From Paramyrothecium sp. XJ0827 (lineage: Eukaryota; Ascomycota; Sordariomycetes; Hypocreales; Stachybotryaceae), in NCBI GenBank assembly GCA_020881915.1, contig JAJFPB010000004.1, positions 4,898,001-4,962,000 of the forward strand: DNA of 64,000 nt. Reading direction: 5' to 3'. This document shows positions 10,048 through 20,200 of the stretch, one piece after another; the first letter of the stretch is position 1; each line of letters opens with the position of its first letter. The position numbers were made by a program, and so were the translations under genes. The notes under the pieces were generated by a model, which worked only from the letters and a program-made list of their open reading frames with translations, was not told where the DNA came from and ran no database searches.

Positions 10048-13000
10048 ATGCGTCTCATACTACCAGAAAACGGTCATGGTCATGAGACTGCCAAGCAGAT
10101 CCGGTCGGTCGATACTGACGATACCACGATTCTGCACCTATGTTTACATGAGCTTCTCGAGCGCACCGCTGAGAAACATGGCGACAAGATCGCCTTCATC
10201 TGCAACAACACAGAAATCACCTTCAAAGAACTGAATTCCTTAGTCAACAGTCTAGCCAGAGTCCTTGTTCATCACGGAATTGGGCACAATGACCTCGTCG
10301 GCGTAGCGCTAGAACGCTCAATTGACTTGGTCGCAACACTACTTGCTGTCTTGAAGACGGGGGCTGCTTATGTTCCAATCGAGCCGGCACTTCCCGTGGA
10401 CCGGATCTCGCAGATGTTGACCGACGCCTGTCCAAAGCTGCTCATCACCGGTGCCGGAACAATGGAAGAATCTATCTCACAGACAAATGTGCCCTCTCTG
10501 AGTTTCGAAACGGCACGCCAGTTCATGGACACGACGAGGTTAGGCAGCGGCAACCTCGATGTGCGGGTAAGAACTGAGGATCTTGCATATGTCATGTACA
10601 CCTCCGGCTCTACTGGTCGACCAAAGGGGGTTGAGATCAACCATGGAAGTGTCTCCAACCTTATGTATTCACTTCTCAAGGAACCTGGGTGTGACGAGAC
10701 AGATCGCTTGCTCGCCATTACCACCGTGTCCTTCGACATGGCCGTTGTGGAGCTATTTTTGCCCCTGGTGTGTGGAGCAACAACTGTGATTGCCCAGAGA
10801 CACGAGATAAAAGATATGGCCACCCTCGTGGGACTTATGGAGCGCCATAACATTACCATTATGCAGGGCACGCCGGCAATCTGGCAGATGCTGTTGGACT
10901 CTGGATGGAGCGGCCAGCCTCGGTTGAATAAGATCTTTTGTGGCGGAGAAGCACTCTCCCGAGCACTCGCAGACCGCTTACTAGCCTGCGGAGACAGGAT
11001 GTGGAACATGTATGGTCCGACCGAGGCGACTGTCTATGCAAGTATTTGGAAGGTCCGCCGGGACCAGGGCGTAATTATCGGGAGTTCTATAGCCAACGGC
11101 CATCTTTACATCCTTGACGAGACACTATCGCCCGTCCCTATGGGCGAGCTTGGCGAGCTATGCATCGGGGGAGCGGGCGTGGCTCGCGGTTATCGAAATA
11201 ACAAGGAAATGAGCCGCTCTAAATTTGTTGATAATCCTTTTCAGAAGGGTTTAATGTACCGAACCGGCGATGTGGCTCGTTTTGTTGCGCCCGGGGAGGT
11301 CAGCGTCCTGGGCCGGGCAGACGGGCAAGTCAAGATTCGAGGACATAGGATCGAGCCGGGCGATATCGAAGCAGCTATCACTGCTCGAGAGGATATCTCA
11401 GGGGCAGTTGTTATCTGCCGCGATGACCGACTCGTGGCCTTCTTCGTTCGAAAGACGAGATCTGGCGAAGGTGAAAACTTGAAGCACTGGGCGAGGCTGC
11501 CCCTTGACCGTGCCCTTCGCTGTTGGGTTGCCGAGCGTCTGCCAGCCTATATGGTTCCGGCATTCTTCATTGAGCTTGACGTTTTCCCGGTGACAATGAA
11601 TGGCAAGGTTGATCGCAAAGCCCTCCCGGATCCATTGGTGGCGCTTCAGGCGAAGGCTGCTCCCGTCATACCTGCCAGCGACCTGGAGGCCCGGCTGCTT
11701 GCAATATGGTCAAACGTCCTTGGTCATAACCAAATTGGTGTCCATGATAATTTCTTCGAAGTCGGCGGGGATTCTGCAAGGCTTGTTCGTGTACAAAAGC
11801 AACTTGCAGACCTTCTCGGCCGGCCCGTTCCCTCACCCAAGCTATTTGAACATTATACCATCAAGACGTTGGCGGCGTATTTATGTAAATTGACTGGAAT
11901 GGATCCAAAGATTCCATCGAAAAGTCAACTGCATGGGATAGATGATGGAGCTCAAGACATTGCTATCGTGTCCTTGGCGTGCAGACTACCAGGGGACGTC
12001 ACTACTCCAGAGGCCTTCTGGGATCTTCTTGAGCGCGGCGGCGATGCTATCAGCGATTTGCCAGCGGGTCGCTGGGACTACAGTTCAGGTCCTGAGAGTC
12101 AAAAGTACTGCCGTCAAGGCGGGTTCCTCTCTTCGGTAGACTCTTTTGACATATCTTTCTTTGGCATCTCACCGCGAGAGGCGCGCAGGCTGGATCCTAC
12201 ACAATACATGATGCTCGAGACCTGCTGGGAGGGCTTTGAGCGTGCGGGCTATACTGCTGAGCATTTGCGTGACAGCTCAACTGGTGTGTTCATTGGGACT
12301 AGCAACATCCTATCACATCAAGGTCTCAATCCCCATGCTGTTCGAGATTTGGAAAGCCTTGACGGATACACGGTAACGGGTTCAGCTGCCGGTACCATGT
12401 CTGGCCGCATATCATATCAATTAGGCCTCCAAGGTCCATCTATGACGGTTGATACTGCCTGCTCCTCATCCCTGGTAACGACTCACTTGGCTTGTAATGC
12501 CCTACGCCTAGGCGAATGCGATATGGCCATATCAGGAGGAACCAGCCTTATGCTGAATCCTGGATTGCACGTTGAATTCAATCGTCTCCAAGGCATGTCG
12601 CCAGATGGTCGCTGCCGGTCATTCTCGGCTGATACGCAGGGTACTGGCTGGTCTGAAGGATCTGTGGTTATCGTCTTGAAGCGCTTATCCGATGCCCAGC
12701 GAGATGGTGACACAATCCATGCAGTGATTCGTGGCTCAGCCGTCCAACATGACGGACGCAGCGCTACTCTGACCACACCGAGTGGAGACGCACAGCAAAG
12801 ACTGGTTCAGAAGGCTTTGGCAGTGGCGAGATTACAACCTGACGACTTGGATTACATCGAAGCCCATGGTACTGGCACCCGACTAGGCGACCCAATCGAA
12901 GCCTCTGCACTGGCCGAGGTGTTTGGGCCTGGTCGTGACCAGAAGCAGCCTCTATTTATTGGCTCAGCGAAGTCTAATATCGGTCATACTCAAGCTGCTG

Positions 13001-16000
13001 CTGGCCTCGTAGGCCTATTGAAAGTGGTATTAGCCTTGAAAAATGGCCTACTGCCTCGAACTTTACATATAACAAAGCCCACCCCAGCGGTGCAGTGGGA
13101 CGACGCAAACATGACGCTAGTATTAAGTAACCAGCCTTGGTTATCGCAAGAGGACCGACTGCGTCGTGCTGGTGTCAGTGCATTTGGGATTGGCGGAACG
13201 AATGCTCATGTGATCATCGAAGAGCCACCGAATCCCGGGACACTGACTAATGGCGGCGTCAAGGCCGTGATCAAGCCACCGCCCACGCTACCATTCTTAC
13301 TCTCTGGGGACACTGATCCGGGTCTACGCGCGCAAGCCGAGAAACTCCGTGAGCACATCAGAAATTCCACCGACGAGGAACACCTTCACAATGTTGCCTA
13401 TTCGTTGGCTACTACTCGGACACATCTCCGGAAGCGAGCTATGGTGATGGCCAAGGAGAAGGCTGAGCTTATGCAGGAGCTAGAAATGATCGCAAATCAT
13501 AACCCCACTGTAGTGACCGAGAGCGGAGCTGTTTCCGATCCACCGAAACTGGCTATTCTTTTCTCGGGCCAGGGTAGCCAGTGGGCAGGCATGGGCAAGG
13601 ATTTGTGCGAAAGTTTCCCTAGCTTTGATAGATCCATTCGGGAGATCGCTGAAGGGTTTTCTCCAGAGCTAGAAATGCCCTTGGTCGACGTTATGTGGGC
13701 AAAGCCTGGCAGCGCAGCCTCCATGTTGCTAAGCCGGACTGATTTCGCCCAACCTGCCCTCTTCGCTTTGGAGGTGGCGTTATGGCGGCTGTGGAAGGGT
13801 TTCGGGGTGACTCCCGACTTTGTCCTGGGGCATAGCTTGGGCGAGTTGGTCGCAGCTCACGTTGCCGGCATCCTAGATCTGCCGGATGCCTGTCGCTTGG
13901 TAGCAGCGCGTGGCCGCCTCATGGAGGCACAAGCTGGCAACTACAGCATGGTAGCTATTGAAGCCGCCCCGGCCGAGGTCAGAGTAGCGATCGATCAGTA
14001 CGATTCATGTGGCCGGATCGATATTGCTCTTTACAATACACCCATGCAAACCGTCATATCCGGCAGCGTGGAGGTGGTCGAGCGTATAGCAGCTTACTTT
14101 ACTAGACAAGCCCGCAAAGCCAAGACTGTGGTTACTGGACATGCATTCCATTCCCGTTATATGGACGGAATGCTAGCAGACTTCCAGGCTGTAGCTGAAA
14201 CTGTGCGATTTTCTCCTCCTAATTTGAGTATCATCAGCAGTGTGGACGGTAAACTAGCCAAGACCGACCGGTTAACGACACCACAATACTGGCTGGAACA
14301 GGTACGCAGTCCTGTTCGCTTCCATGACTCTATGCAGACGCTGGCCAGCTACGGTGTGAATGTCTTCCTTGAGATGGGTCCTGACTCGGGGCTTTGCGGC
14401 ATGGGGGCCGAGTGCCTTTCCAATCATGCCCCCAGCCAGTCTAATGTCTGGTTGCCATCTTTAAGCCGGCGTGCGGATAGCGCTGCAACACTCCAGAAGA
14501 GTGTGGCTCAATTACACATGCGAAATGTGGCAGTCAATTGGAGCAGCTATTTCGAACCATTCAACTGTCGCCGTGTACAACTGCCAACATACGCGTTCCA
14601 ACGCAATTATGTTCTAAAGAACGAAGCGGAATTGCAACCATCAAAGACGGCAGACAGCCTCTCCGATGACTCTAACGGTAGAAACGGAACTAACCCCGTC
14701 AACCAAGGTGATCAAACCCGTTCTCAGTTCCAAATATCATGGCAGCCGCTGAATCTGAACGACTCCAAACCCCACGGGACCTGGGGTCTTGTGGTCTCAG
14801 CCAGTGATTCGTCCTGGGCGACAAGCGTTACGTCTTCGCTGTTTCAAGCTGGTGTGCAGTTACTTCACATCGAGCACCTAGAGCATGCCGAAAAGCTCGA
14901 AGGGGTCATCTGTCTGTGGGACTCGGACACCGATGTGGTGTTACAAACACAAGAGTTGGTTGCAAAGGCGCTTTCACAGCTGCAAACGGCAGCCCAGACT
15001 CAACTCACTGCTCCCCTCGTGTGGATCACCCATGGCGCGGTTGGTACTGGTATAGAAGCGGACGACCAGTCAATGAAATTAGGAGCTGGTCCTTTACTAT
15101 GGGGTTTGATGAGAACCGCCAGAAACGAGCATCCGGAGTTGAATCTCCGGCTGGTTGATCTAAGCTCGCAAACAATGACGTCCGCCATCCCCGCGGCATT
15201 GATGCTCCACACAGAACCTGAATGCGCTGTGCGACAAGACCGAGTGCTTGTCCCCCGTATGCAAAGCGTGGAATTCACCAAGCCGACCTCAAATAAGGAT
15301 CGCTTTGCTCGAACAGATGGCGCGGTTCTCATCACTGGAGGCCTTGGGCATTTCGGATCGCGTGTGGCACGTTGGTTGGCTATTGATCATGGTGTTCGTG
15401 ATCTAGTGCTGACCTCACGGCACGGCATGAATACTCCCGGGGCACAAGAGTTGATGAACGACCTATCTGAGTTTGGCACCAGGGTCAGCATAATTGCTAG
15501 CAACATTGCTGAATTGGAAAGTGTCGCTCAAGTCATGGCAATGTTCAGCACAAGTCGGCCGTTGAGAGGCGTAGTTCATGCTGCTGGCATTGTGGACTCA
15601 GGTGTCCTCTTGGGGATGACACGAGAGCGGTGTGAGAAGACTATTGCCCCAAAGGCACATGGTGCTTGGTTCTTGCATCAGTCAACTCTAGACATGGATT
15701 TGGATTTCTTCGTCATGGTCTCCTCAGTTTCCGGCGTTATGGGTATGCCTGGACTTGCCAACTACGCTGCCGCAAACACTTTTCTTGACGCACTAGCTCA
15801 CCTGAGACGTGCCAAGGGCTTACCAGCTACTTCAATAGCATATGGTACTTTGGCTGGCGACGGCGGAATGGCGTCCAGACTTGGCTCAAACACCCGGTCT
15901 CACTTGTCACAGTTCGGCCTCGACCCTTTGTCACTCGATGAGAGTTTGAATCTCCTGGAAATGTCGGTGGTCAGCAAGCGTGCTCTATCAGTAGCAGCGA

Positions 16001-17667
16001 ATCTCGATTTGAAGCGGCTACAGAACTTCTTGGAGGAGCAAGATGGTATTATACCACCGCTACTTGCCAACCTACTCAGCCCAGGTACTACTAAGAACCA
16101 GGCTGGTGCATCTGTTCGCCAGAGCTTGCGAGAGATACTCGACGGGACCGAACCAGAACACCGCGCGGGCGTTATGCTCGACATGGTTCGACAAGTCGTT
16201 GCGAAGGCACTGGGCTTTTCGCGTCCACTCGAAGTGGAAGTTGATCGTGATCTGAAGGATATCGGAATTGACTCGCTGACAGCAGTACAAATACGCAACC
16301 ACCTGGCGACTCTGACAAACTTGAAACTCTCGGTGAATATTGCTTTGGCTCATCCGAATTTGCGAGTGCTGAGCAGATCGCTTCTATCTCAGCTGCTAGA
16401 TACAAATTCACTGTCTACTGCAACAAAGTCGACAAATCGCCTGGACATGGTAGCAATACGGAAAGGATGTCTCGATGGTAGCTTCAAATTCGAGAGCAAT
16501 CCATCTGATGGAGATTCTACTGCAGCCACTCGGCTCCCAAAGTCCGTATTTCTCACAGGCGCTACGGGTTTTGTCGGCGCTTTCATCTTATTTGAGTTGT
16601 TAAAGCAGGGCATCACGACATACTGCCTGGTGAGGTCCAAAACTGACGAGAAGGCACAGCAAAGGCTGGTGAACACTCTGAAGGAATACAGTCTTTGGGA
16701 GTCCGACTTTGCGCCACTGCTCAAATCTGTTGTTGGTGACATGAGCCAGCCTCTGCTTGGCTTGTCGGAGCAAACCTTTGACGATATTTCTCATCAAGTA
16801 GATACAATATGCCACTCAGGTGCGCTTGTTGACTGGATGCGACCCCTTGAGGATTACGTTGGTCCCAACATTGTCAGTGCTCACGAGATCTTACGCCTGG
16901 CCTCGCGAGGACGTCACAAAGCTATTCATCTTATATCCACCATATCTACCTTACCCAAGCACCTCGGCCTAGACTTAACCGAGAGCGACCTTGAATATGG
17001 CTACGGTACATCAAAGTTCCTCGCTGAGAAGATGGTGTCAGCTGCTCGGTGGCGCGGTGCGACGGCGTTCGTCTATCGTCTACCTTATGTGACGGCCTCG
17101 ACCGTAACGGGCCATTTCCGGCATGATCGCGGTGATTTTCTGCACAACTTTGTCAATGGATGTCTTGAAATGGGAGCATTTCCATCATTGGACGCTGACT
17201 TATCCGCCGTGCTACCCGTTGACTACCTTGCTAGAACTGTGGTGGATTTCATGACACATCAAGCACAAAGAAACGGCCGAGACTTTGACTTCTTGAATGC
17301 GCGTGCACCTAGCTGCACCAAATTCTTCTCGGCACTTGATACCATTAGCGGTGGGAACATCAAGGATGTTCTACCATATGGCGCTTGGAAAGAACGAGCA
17401 CTAAGTCATGCTGCCACACATCCGCAAAGTTCACTTGCCCGCATCACTGCCGTCTTGGACAGTTACACGGAGGAAACAGCGAACACTATATTTAAAGGAT
17501 TACCGGCAGGCGAGTACGTCCTTGGAGGCGATGACCATCCGGCACCGGCAATTGATGAGCAGTTCATAAGAAACTACCTCAGTCGTATTAATCCGAAGCC
17601 TGGCACCAACCAGGGCACTGAGCACTCGCTGAGAGACTTCGGAGATTATGATAGACTGTGCAAGTAG
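10048..17667 (+). CDS. swnK: Hybrid NRPS-PKS, SwnK-type swainsonine synthetase (A-T-KS-AT-KR-T-TD)
   Basis: Single 2,539-residue open frame. Domains read directly: adenylation (YTSGSTGRPKGVE near 182, A8 GRADGQVKIRGHRIEPGD near 422, A10 NGKVDRKALP near 518); thiolation 1 with Ser576 in GGDS; ketosynthase with C805 (DTACSSS), H940 (EAHGTGT) and H980 (NIGH); acyltransferase with Ser1263 in GHSLGE and a downstream HAFHS motif, consistent with malonyl-CoA; ketoreductase (TGGLGHFG near 1763, catalytic YAAAN near 1905); thiolation 2 with Ser2076 in GIDSL; C-terminal thioester-reductase domain (TGATGFVG near 2172, YGTSK). No condensation, DH or ER domain. This is the SwnK order. SwnK is believed to load pipecolate, extend it with malonyl-CoA, and release it reductively to an indolizidine precursor. 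All key residues are intact, so it should be active. A two-codon-longer N-terminus through a mini-exon at 9813–9825 is possible. Confidence 0.9.
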   Translation: MRLILPENGHGHETAKQIRSVDTDDTTILHLCLHELLERTAEKHGDKIAFICNNTEITFKELNSLVNSLARVLVHHGIGHNDLVGVALERSIDLVATLLAVLKTGAAYVPIEPALPVDRISQMLTDACPKLLITGAGTMEESISQTNVPSLSFETARQFMDTTRLGSGNLDVRVRTEDLAYVMYTSGSTGRPKGVEINHGSVSNLMYSLLKEPGCDETDRLLAITTVSFDMAVVELFLPLVCGATTVIAQRHEIKDMATLVGLMERHNITIMQGTPAIWQMLLDSGWSGQPRLNKIFCGGEALSRALADRLLACGDRMWNMYGPTEATVYASIWKVRRDQGVIIGSSIANGHLYILDETLSPVPMGELGELCIGGAGVARGYRNNKEMSRSKFVDNPFQKGLMYRTGDVARFVAPGEVSVLGRADGQVKIRGHRIEPGDIEAAITAREDISGAVVICRDDRLVAFFVRKTRSGEGENLKHWARLPLDRALRCWVAERLPAYMVPAFFIELDVFPVTMNGKVDRKALPDPLVALQAKAAPVIPASDLEARLLAIWSNVLGHNQIGVHDNFFEVGGDSARLVRVQKQLADLLGRPVPSPKLFEHYTIKTLAAYLCKLTGMDPKIPSKSQLHGIDDGAQDIAIVSLACRLPGDVTTPEAFWDLLERGGDAISDLPAGRWDYSSGPESQKYCRQGGFLSSVDSFDISFFGISPREARRLDPTQYMMLETCWEGFERAGYTAEHLRDSSTGVFIGTSNILSHQGLNPHAVRDLESLDGYTVTGSAAGTMSGRISYQLGLQGPSMTVDTACSSSLVTTHLACNALRLGECDMAISGGTSLMLNPGLHVEFNRLQGMSPDGRCRSFSADTQGTGWSEGSVVIVLKRLSDAQRDGDTIHAVIRGSAVQHDGRSATLTTPSGDAQQRLVQKALAVARLQPDDLDYIEAHGTGTRLGDPIEASALAEVFGPGRDQKQPLFIGSAKSNIGHTQAAAGLVGLLKVVLALKNGLLPRTLHITKPTPAVQWDDANMTLVLSNQPWLSQEDRLRRAGVSAFGIGGTNAHVIIEEPPNPGTLTNGGVKAVIKPPPTLPFLLSGDTDPGLRAQAEKLREHIRNSTDEEHLHNVAYSLATTRTHLRKRAMVMAKEKAELMQELEMIANHNPTVVTESGAVSDPPKLAILFSGQGSQWAGMGKDLCESFPSFDRSIREIAEGFSPELEMPLVDVMWAKPGSAASMLLSRTDFAQPALFALEVALWRLWKGFGVTPDFVLGHSLGELVAAHVAGILDLPDACRLVAARGRLMEAQAGNYSMVAIEAAPAEVRVAIDQYDSCGRIDIALYNTPMQTVISGSVEVVERIAAYFTRQARKAKTVVTGHAFHSRYMDGMLADFQAVAETVRFSPPNLSIISSVDGKLAKTDRLTTPQYWLEQVRSPVRFHDSMQTLASYGVNVFLEMGPDSGLCGMGAECLSNHAPSQSNVWLPSLSRRADSAATLQKSVAQLHMRNVAVNWSSYFEPFNCRRVQLPTYAFQRNYVLKNEAELQPSKTADSLSDDSNGRNGTNPVNQGDQTRSQFQISWQPLNLNDSKPHGTWGLVVSASDSSWATSVTSSLFQAGVQLLHIEHLEHAEKLEGVICLWDSDTDVVLQTQELVAKALSQLQTAAQTQLTAPLVWITHGAVGTGIEADDQSMKLGAGPLLWGLMRTARNEHPELNLRLVDLSSQTMTSAIPAALMLHTEPECAVRQDRVLVPRMQSVEFTKPTSNKDRFARTDGAVLITGGLGHFGSRVARWLAIDHGVRDLVLTSRHGMNTPGAQELMNDLSEFGTRVSIIASNIAELESVAQVMAMFSTSRPLRGVVHAAGIVDSGVLLGMTRERCEKTIAPKAHGAWFLHQSTLDMDLDFFVMVSSVSGVMGMPGLANYAAANTFLDALAHLRRAKGLPATSIAYGTLAGDGGMASRLGSNTRSHLSQFGLDPLSLDESLNLLEMSVVSKRALSVAANLDLKRLQNFLEEQDGIIPPLLANLLSPGTTKNQAGASVRQSLREILDGTEPEHRAGVMLDMVRQVVAKALGFSRPLEVEVDRDLKDIGIDSLTAVQIRNHLATLTNLKLSVNIALAHPNLRVLSRSLLSQLLDTNSLSTATKSTNRLDMVAIRKGCLDGSFKFESNPSDGDSTAATRLPKSVFLTGATGFVGAFILFELLKQGITTYCLVRSKTDEKAQQRLVNTLKEYSLWESDFAPLLKSVVGDMSQPLLGLSEQTFDDISHQVDTICHSGALVDWMRPLEDYVGPNIVSAHEILRLASRGRHKAIHLISTISTLPKHLGLDLTESDLEYGYGTSKFLAEKMVSAARWRGATAFVYRLPYVTASTVTGHFRHDRGDFLHNFVNGCLEMGAFPSLDADLSAVLPVDYLARTVVDFMTHQAQRNGRDFDFLNARAPSCTKFFSALDTISGGNIKDVLPYGAWKERALSHAATHPQSSLARITAVLDSYTEETANTIFKGLPAGEYVLGGDDHPAPAIDEQFIRNYLSRINPKPGTNQGTEHSLRDFGDYDRLCK

Positions 17668-17841
17668 GTGGTTCCAGAGAATTTACTTCTGTAGTCTGGT
17701 AATATTTTGGAGCTACTTATTTCGCTATCAAGACATTAGAATAGAGGTTCTTTAGTTTGTACATGGCCCTGGGTATTGCTAAGTTCACCAGCTCTCAATT
17801 TCCTCTAATCTGAGATTTTAAGATATACTTCGTGTCACTTA

Positions 17842-17889
17842 ACGTACATGATAAGCGAGTGCACCAACCAAGCGAGTGCACCAAAAATT
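17842..17889. repeat. Left terminal inverted repeat of the Fot1-like element (48 bp)
   Basis: Starts ACGTACATGATAAGCGAGTG and is an exact reverse complement of 19651–19698. Within each TIR the 13-mer AGCGAGTGCACCA occurs twice in direct orientation, as is common for transposase-binding subterminal repeats. Confidence 0.95.
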
Positions 17890-17947
17890 CACACCATTAA
17901 AATAGAACATTACTTAAAATCACTACAAAACATCTAATCAATTAAAA

Positions 17948-19600
17948 TTAATCACTATCGTCTTCTTCAGATACTAACACAACTATCTGACATGTTCTTG
18001 AATTATGTCCGGTATTTCCACAGGTTCTACAGCGCCTTTCTCTCGCCAGTGCTGACCTCCCTCGACCACCACTTCTCAACAATCCAGCCATTATCTGCGC
18101 ATCAACGTCTCTCTGATCAATCTCATCCCTTCCCTCACCTATAGTCATCTTCCCTCCATTCTGTAGCCGGGTTCTTTTTGCCCTACGCCGCTTGCTAAGA
18201 GTCTCATTTGCCTGTCGAAGGATCTGGTTCTCAGACTTTAATAATGCTATTTGATGCATTATCGCCTTCGTTCCCTTAGAAAATGACTTAAGCGCATCAA
18301 CAATAGATGCTGGGAGCTTCCTGGTGCCTTCTGATTCGTCTTTCAAGGTATTCAGATTGAGAGGTAGCCTCAAGGACCGTCTTTGGCGTCTTGGGCACCC
18401 AAGGGTCGGGGAGGCCGGCCTCCTCCTCAATCGGTGTTGGAGTTCGTACCTGCACATCAAGCTTCGATATGACACTTTCTGGGTTTAAAGGAACAAGCCC
18501 GGCCCCTCTAAAACCCCCTTTGATATTAATTTCTATTATGGCGGCTTGGTGGGCGGCGTAAAATGCCAGAAAGAACTCAGTCTTAGAAACGTGGGTTATA
18601 GAGCACCTGATCAGATGCTCTATTTCTCGACCGTATGCCTTTTTGAGCGGCCCAAAGCACCCGACATCAAGAGGCTGAAGTAGGTGAGACGAATGAGGCG
18701 GCATACACAGCGTAATGATATGGTTATCTTCACAATATTTCTCAAAGTCAACCGAGTGGTGACTTCCATGCCCATCGAGGATCAGAAGACGATAGCGACC
18801 GGTTGATCGGGCCTTGGCATGCCGGTCAAAGTGTTTTAGCCACTCAAGGCCGGTCTCATTGTCGGTCCAACCATTTTGAGTTGTCGCAATAGCCCAGTCG
18901 CCCGGAAGGTTGCTTTCCTGGTACCAGCTTGCGAGGTGATATTGGCCCGCGACCACGATGAACGGCGCGATCGCCCAGCCTTCGGCATTAATCGCCTGAA
19001 TGACTGTAACCCATTCCCGGTTTCCAGGCTGGACTGATTTCGGGTTTCCACGCCTATCTGCACCTGTGACGACCATTCCGCTTGCAATTATGCCCATCAT
19101 AAAGCCGGTCTCATCAAAGTTGTAGATATCGGCTAGGTCGATGCCATATTTCGCGATTGTGTTCTCCACGAGCCGGAACCAATTGCGAATAATGGTTGGA
19201 TCTTCGCATTTAGCCCTCTGATAGTCATATTTACGAAAAAACGCGTCTTGAGCTCTGGTTGTCGCCTGACGAAGTTGGAAGCCCAGCGCTTGCCGACAGG
19301 TGACGCGTCGCGGTCAGCGAGCAGTCGGTTGGCCATTTCTTCAACACCACGCAGTCGCGGGGGAAATCCTCGCGAATCCAGGTCGAGAATGAACTGGACA
19401 ATAATCTGCTCCTCTAGATCGGATAGTCTCCGTGAGTTGGGGATGGTATCGCGCCGAGACTGGATGCCCCTCTGTCGGCGACGAAGGGCATAATAATCCA
19501 CCTGGTATAATCTTGCGGCGGGTCGTAGACCCAGTTTCGGGTCATTTTGAAGGGCCCGAAGAGCGAGAAGCATATTAGCTTCATTATTTGATTGTGACAT
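17948..19600 (-). pseudogene. Fot1-like transposase with two frameshifts
   Basis: The reading starts at 19600 (MSQSNNEANMLLALRAL) with a psq-type helix-turn-helix and a CENP-B-type DNA-binding region (KRWASNFVRRQPELKTRFF). At a run of six A on the plus strand (19236–19241) the frame shifts; one more base in that run would restore the continuation. The DDE core follows: NFDETGF, LLILDGHGSHH and LLQPLDVGCFGPLK supply the three acidic residues. A second shift occurs near 18305, after RRIRRHQE. The remaining frame has a basic coiled segment and ends in a CX2CX4HX4C zinc knuckle (CRTCGNTGHNSRTC). The catalytic core is intact, but the protein cannot be made in one piece, so the copy is non-autonomous unless the shifts are sequencing errors in homopolymers. 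Confidence 0.88.
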
Positions 19601-19650
19601 ATTTGGTGGTTGAGAAATAGTTGATTAGATGTAAAGAGGAGAGATTGAGT

Positions 19651-19698
19651 AATTTTTGGTGCACTCGCTTGGTTGGTGCACTCGCTTATCATGTACGT
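19651..19698. repeat. Right terminal inverted repeat of the Fot1-like element (48 bp)
   Basis: Exact reverse complement of 17842–17889; identity ends at 19650, where the internal sequence diverges. Followed directly by TA. Confidence 0.95.
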
Positions 19699-19700
19699 TA

Positions 19701-20200
19701 CAACTTCTACAAATTCATCTTCAAGAGATGACGTTAAAAATTCAAAATTTGTCCGGGTCATCCCATCTATTCTCCTGGATGACGTCTCGCTAGGACAAAT
19801 CCCTGGCATTCAAGCTTGGGAAGCTTGAAAACATTCCCAAGCCATGCCAACTCAATCCTGTATCAGATACTGATAGTTGAAGCTTTTCTGACCATGACTA
19901 TGAGGAGACAGGCCAGGTACATGATTCTTATAGAGCCGCCTTTCCTAGACTAAAGCCTATACCAAGTCGCACATAAAGGAGCACAGTCTATGACATCCGC
20001 AGTTCTCAAGACCTGTCTTCAAAACAGCAGCGAATTACACAGCTATTCACACCAACAATTGACTATGTTTTGAAGCTATGATAGAGGATTTTATGATTTG
20101 CGGTGTAATTGACGATCATAGCCATTGAGTAATGTGGGCTGGTCTAAGCTACAATTCAGAAGAGTTATACGACAGCTACGAACCGGTCTGAGAGCTACAT
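19701..20200. other. Gap between transposon and reductase gene
   Basis: About 500 bp with no gene seen. It contains the 3' flank of the minus-strand reductase; nothing structured noted. Confidence 0.4.

Larger units (their letters stand above)
17842..19698 (-). mobile_element. Fot1/pogo-type (Tc1-mariner superfamily) DNA transposon, complete ends
   Basis: 1,857-bp element bounded by perfect 48-bp terminal inverted repeats (17842–17889 and 19651–19698) and flanked by TA dinucleotides (17840–17841 and 19699–19700), the target duplication expected for this superfamily. It carries one transposase gene on the minus strand (19600–17948) interrupted by two frameshifts. It begins 174 bp after the swnK stop codon. 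Identical ends suggest a fairly recent insertion or mobilisation by another copy's transposase. Confidence 0.95.

Noticed and set aside
10368..16742. Several antisense frames of 60–213 codons inside swnK
   Set aside because: They overlap the continuous 2,539-codon synthetase and have no recognisable domains.
17842..17889. Short direct repeats that might suggest a CRISPR-like array
   Set aside because: Only two 13-bp copies, inside a transposon TIR in a eukaryotic genome.
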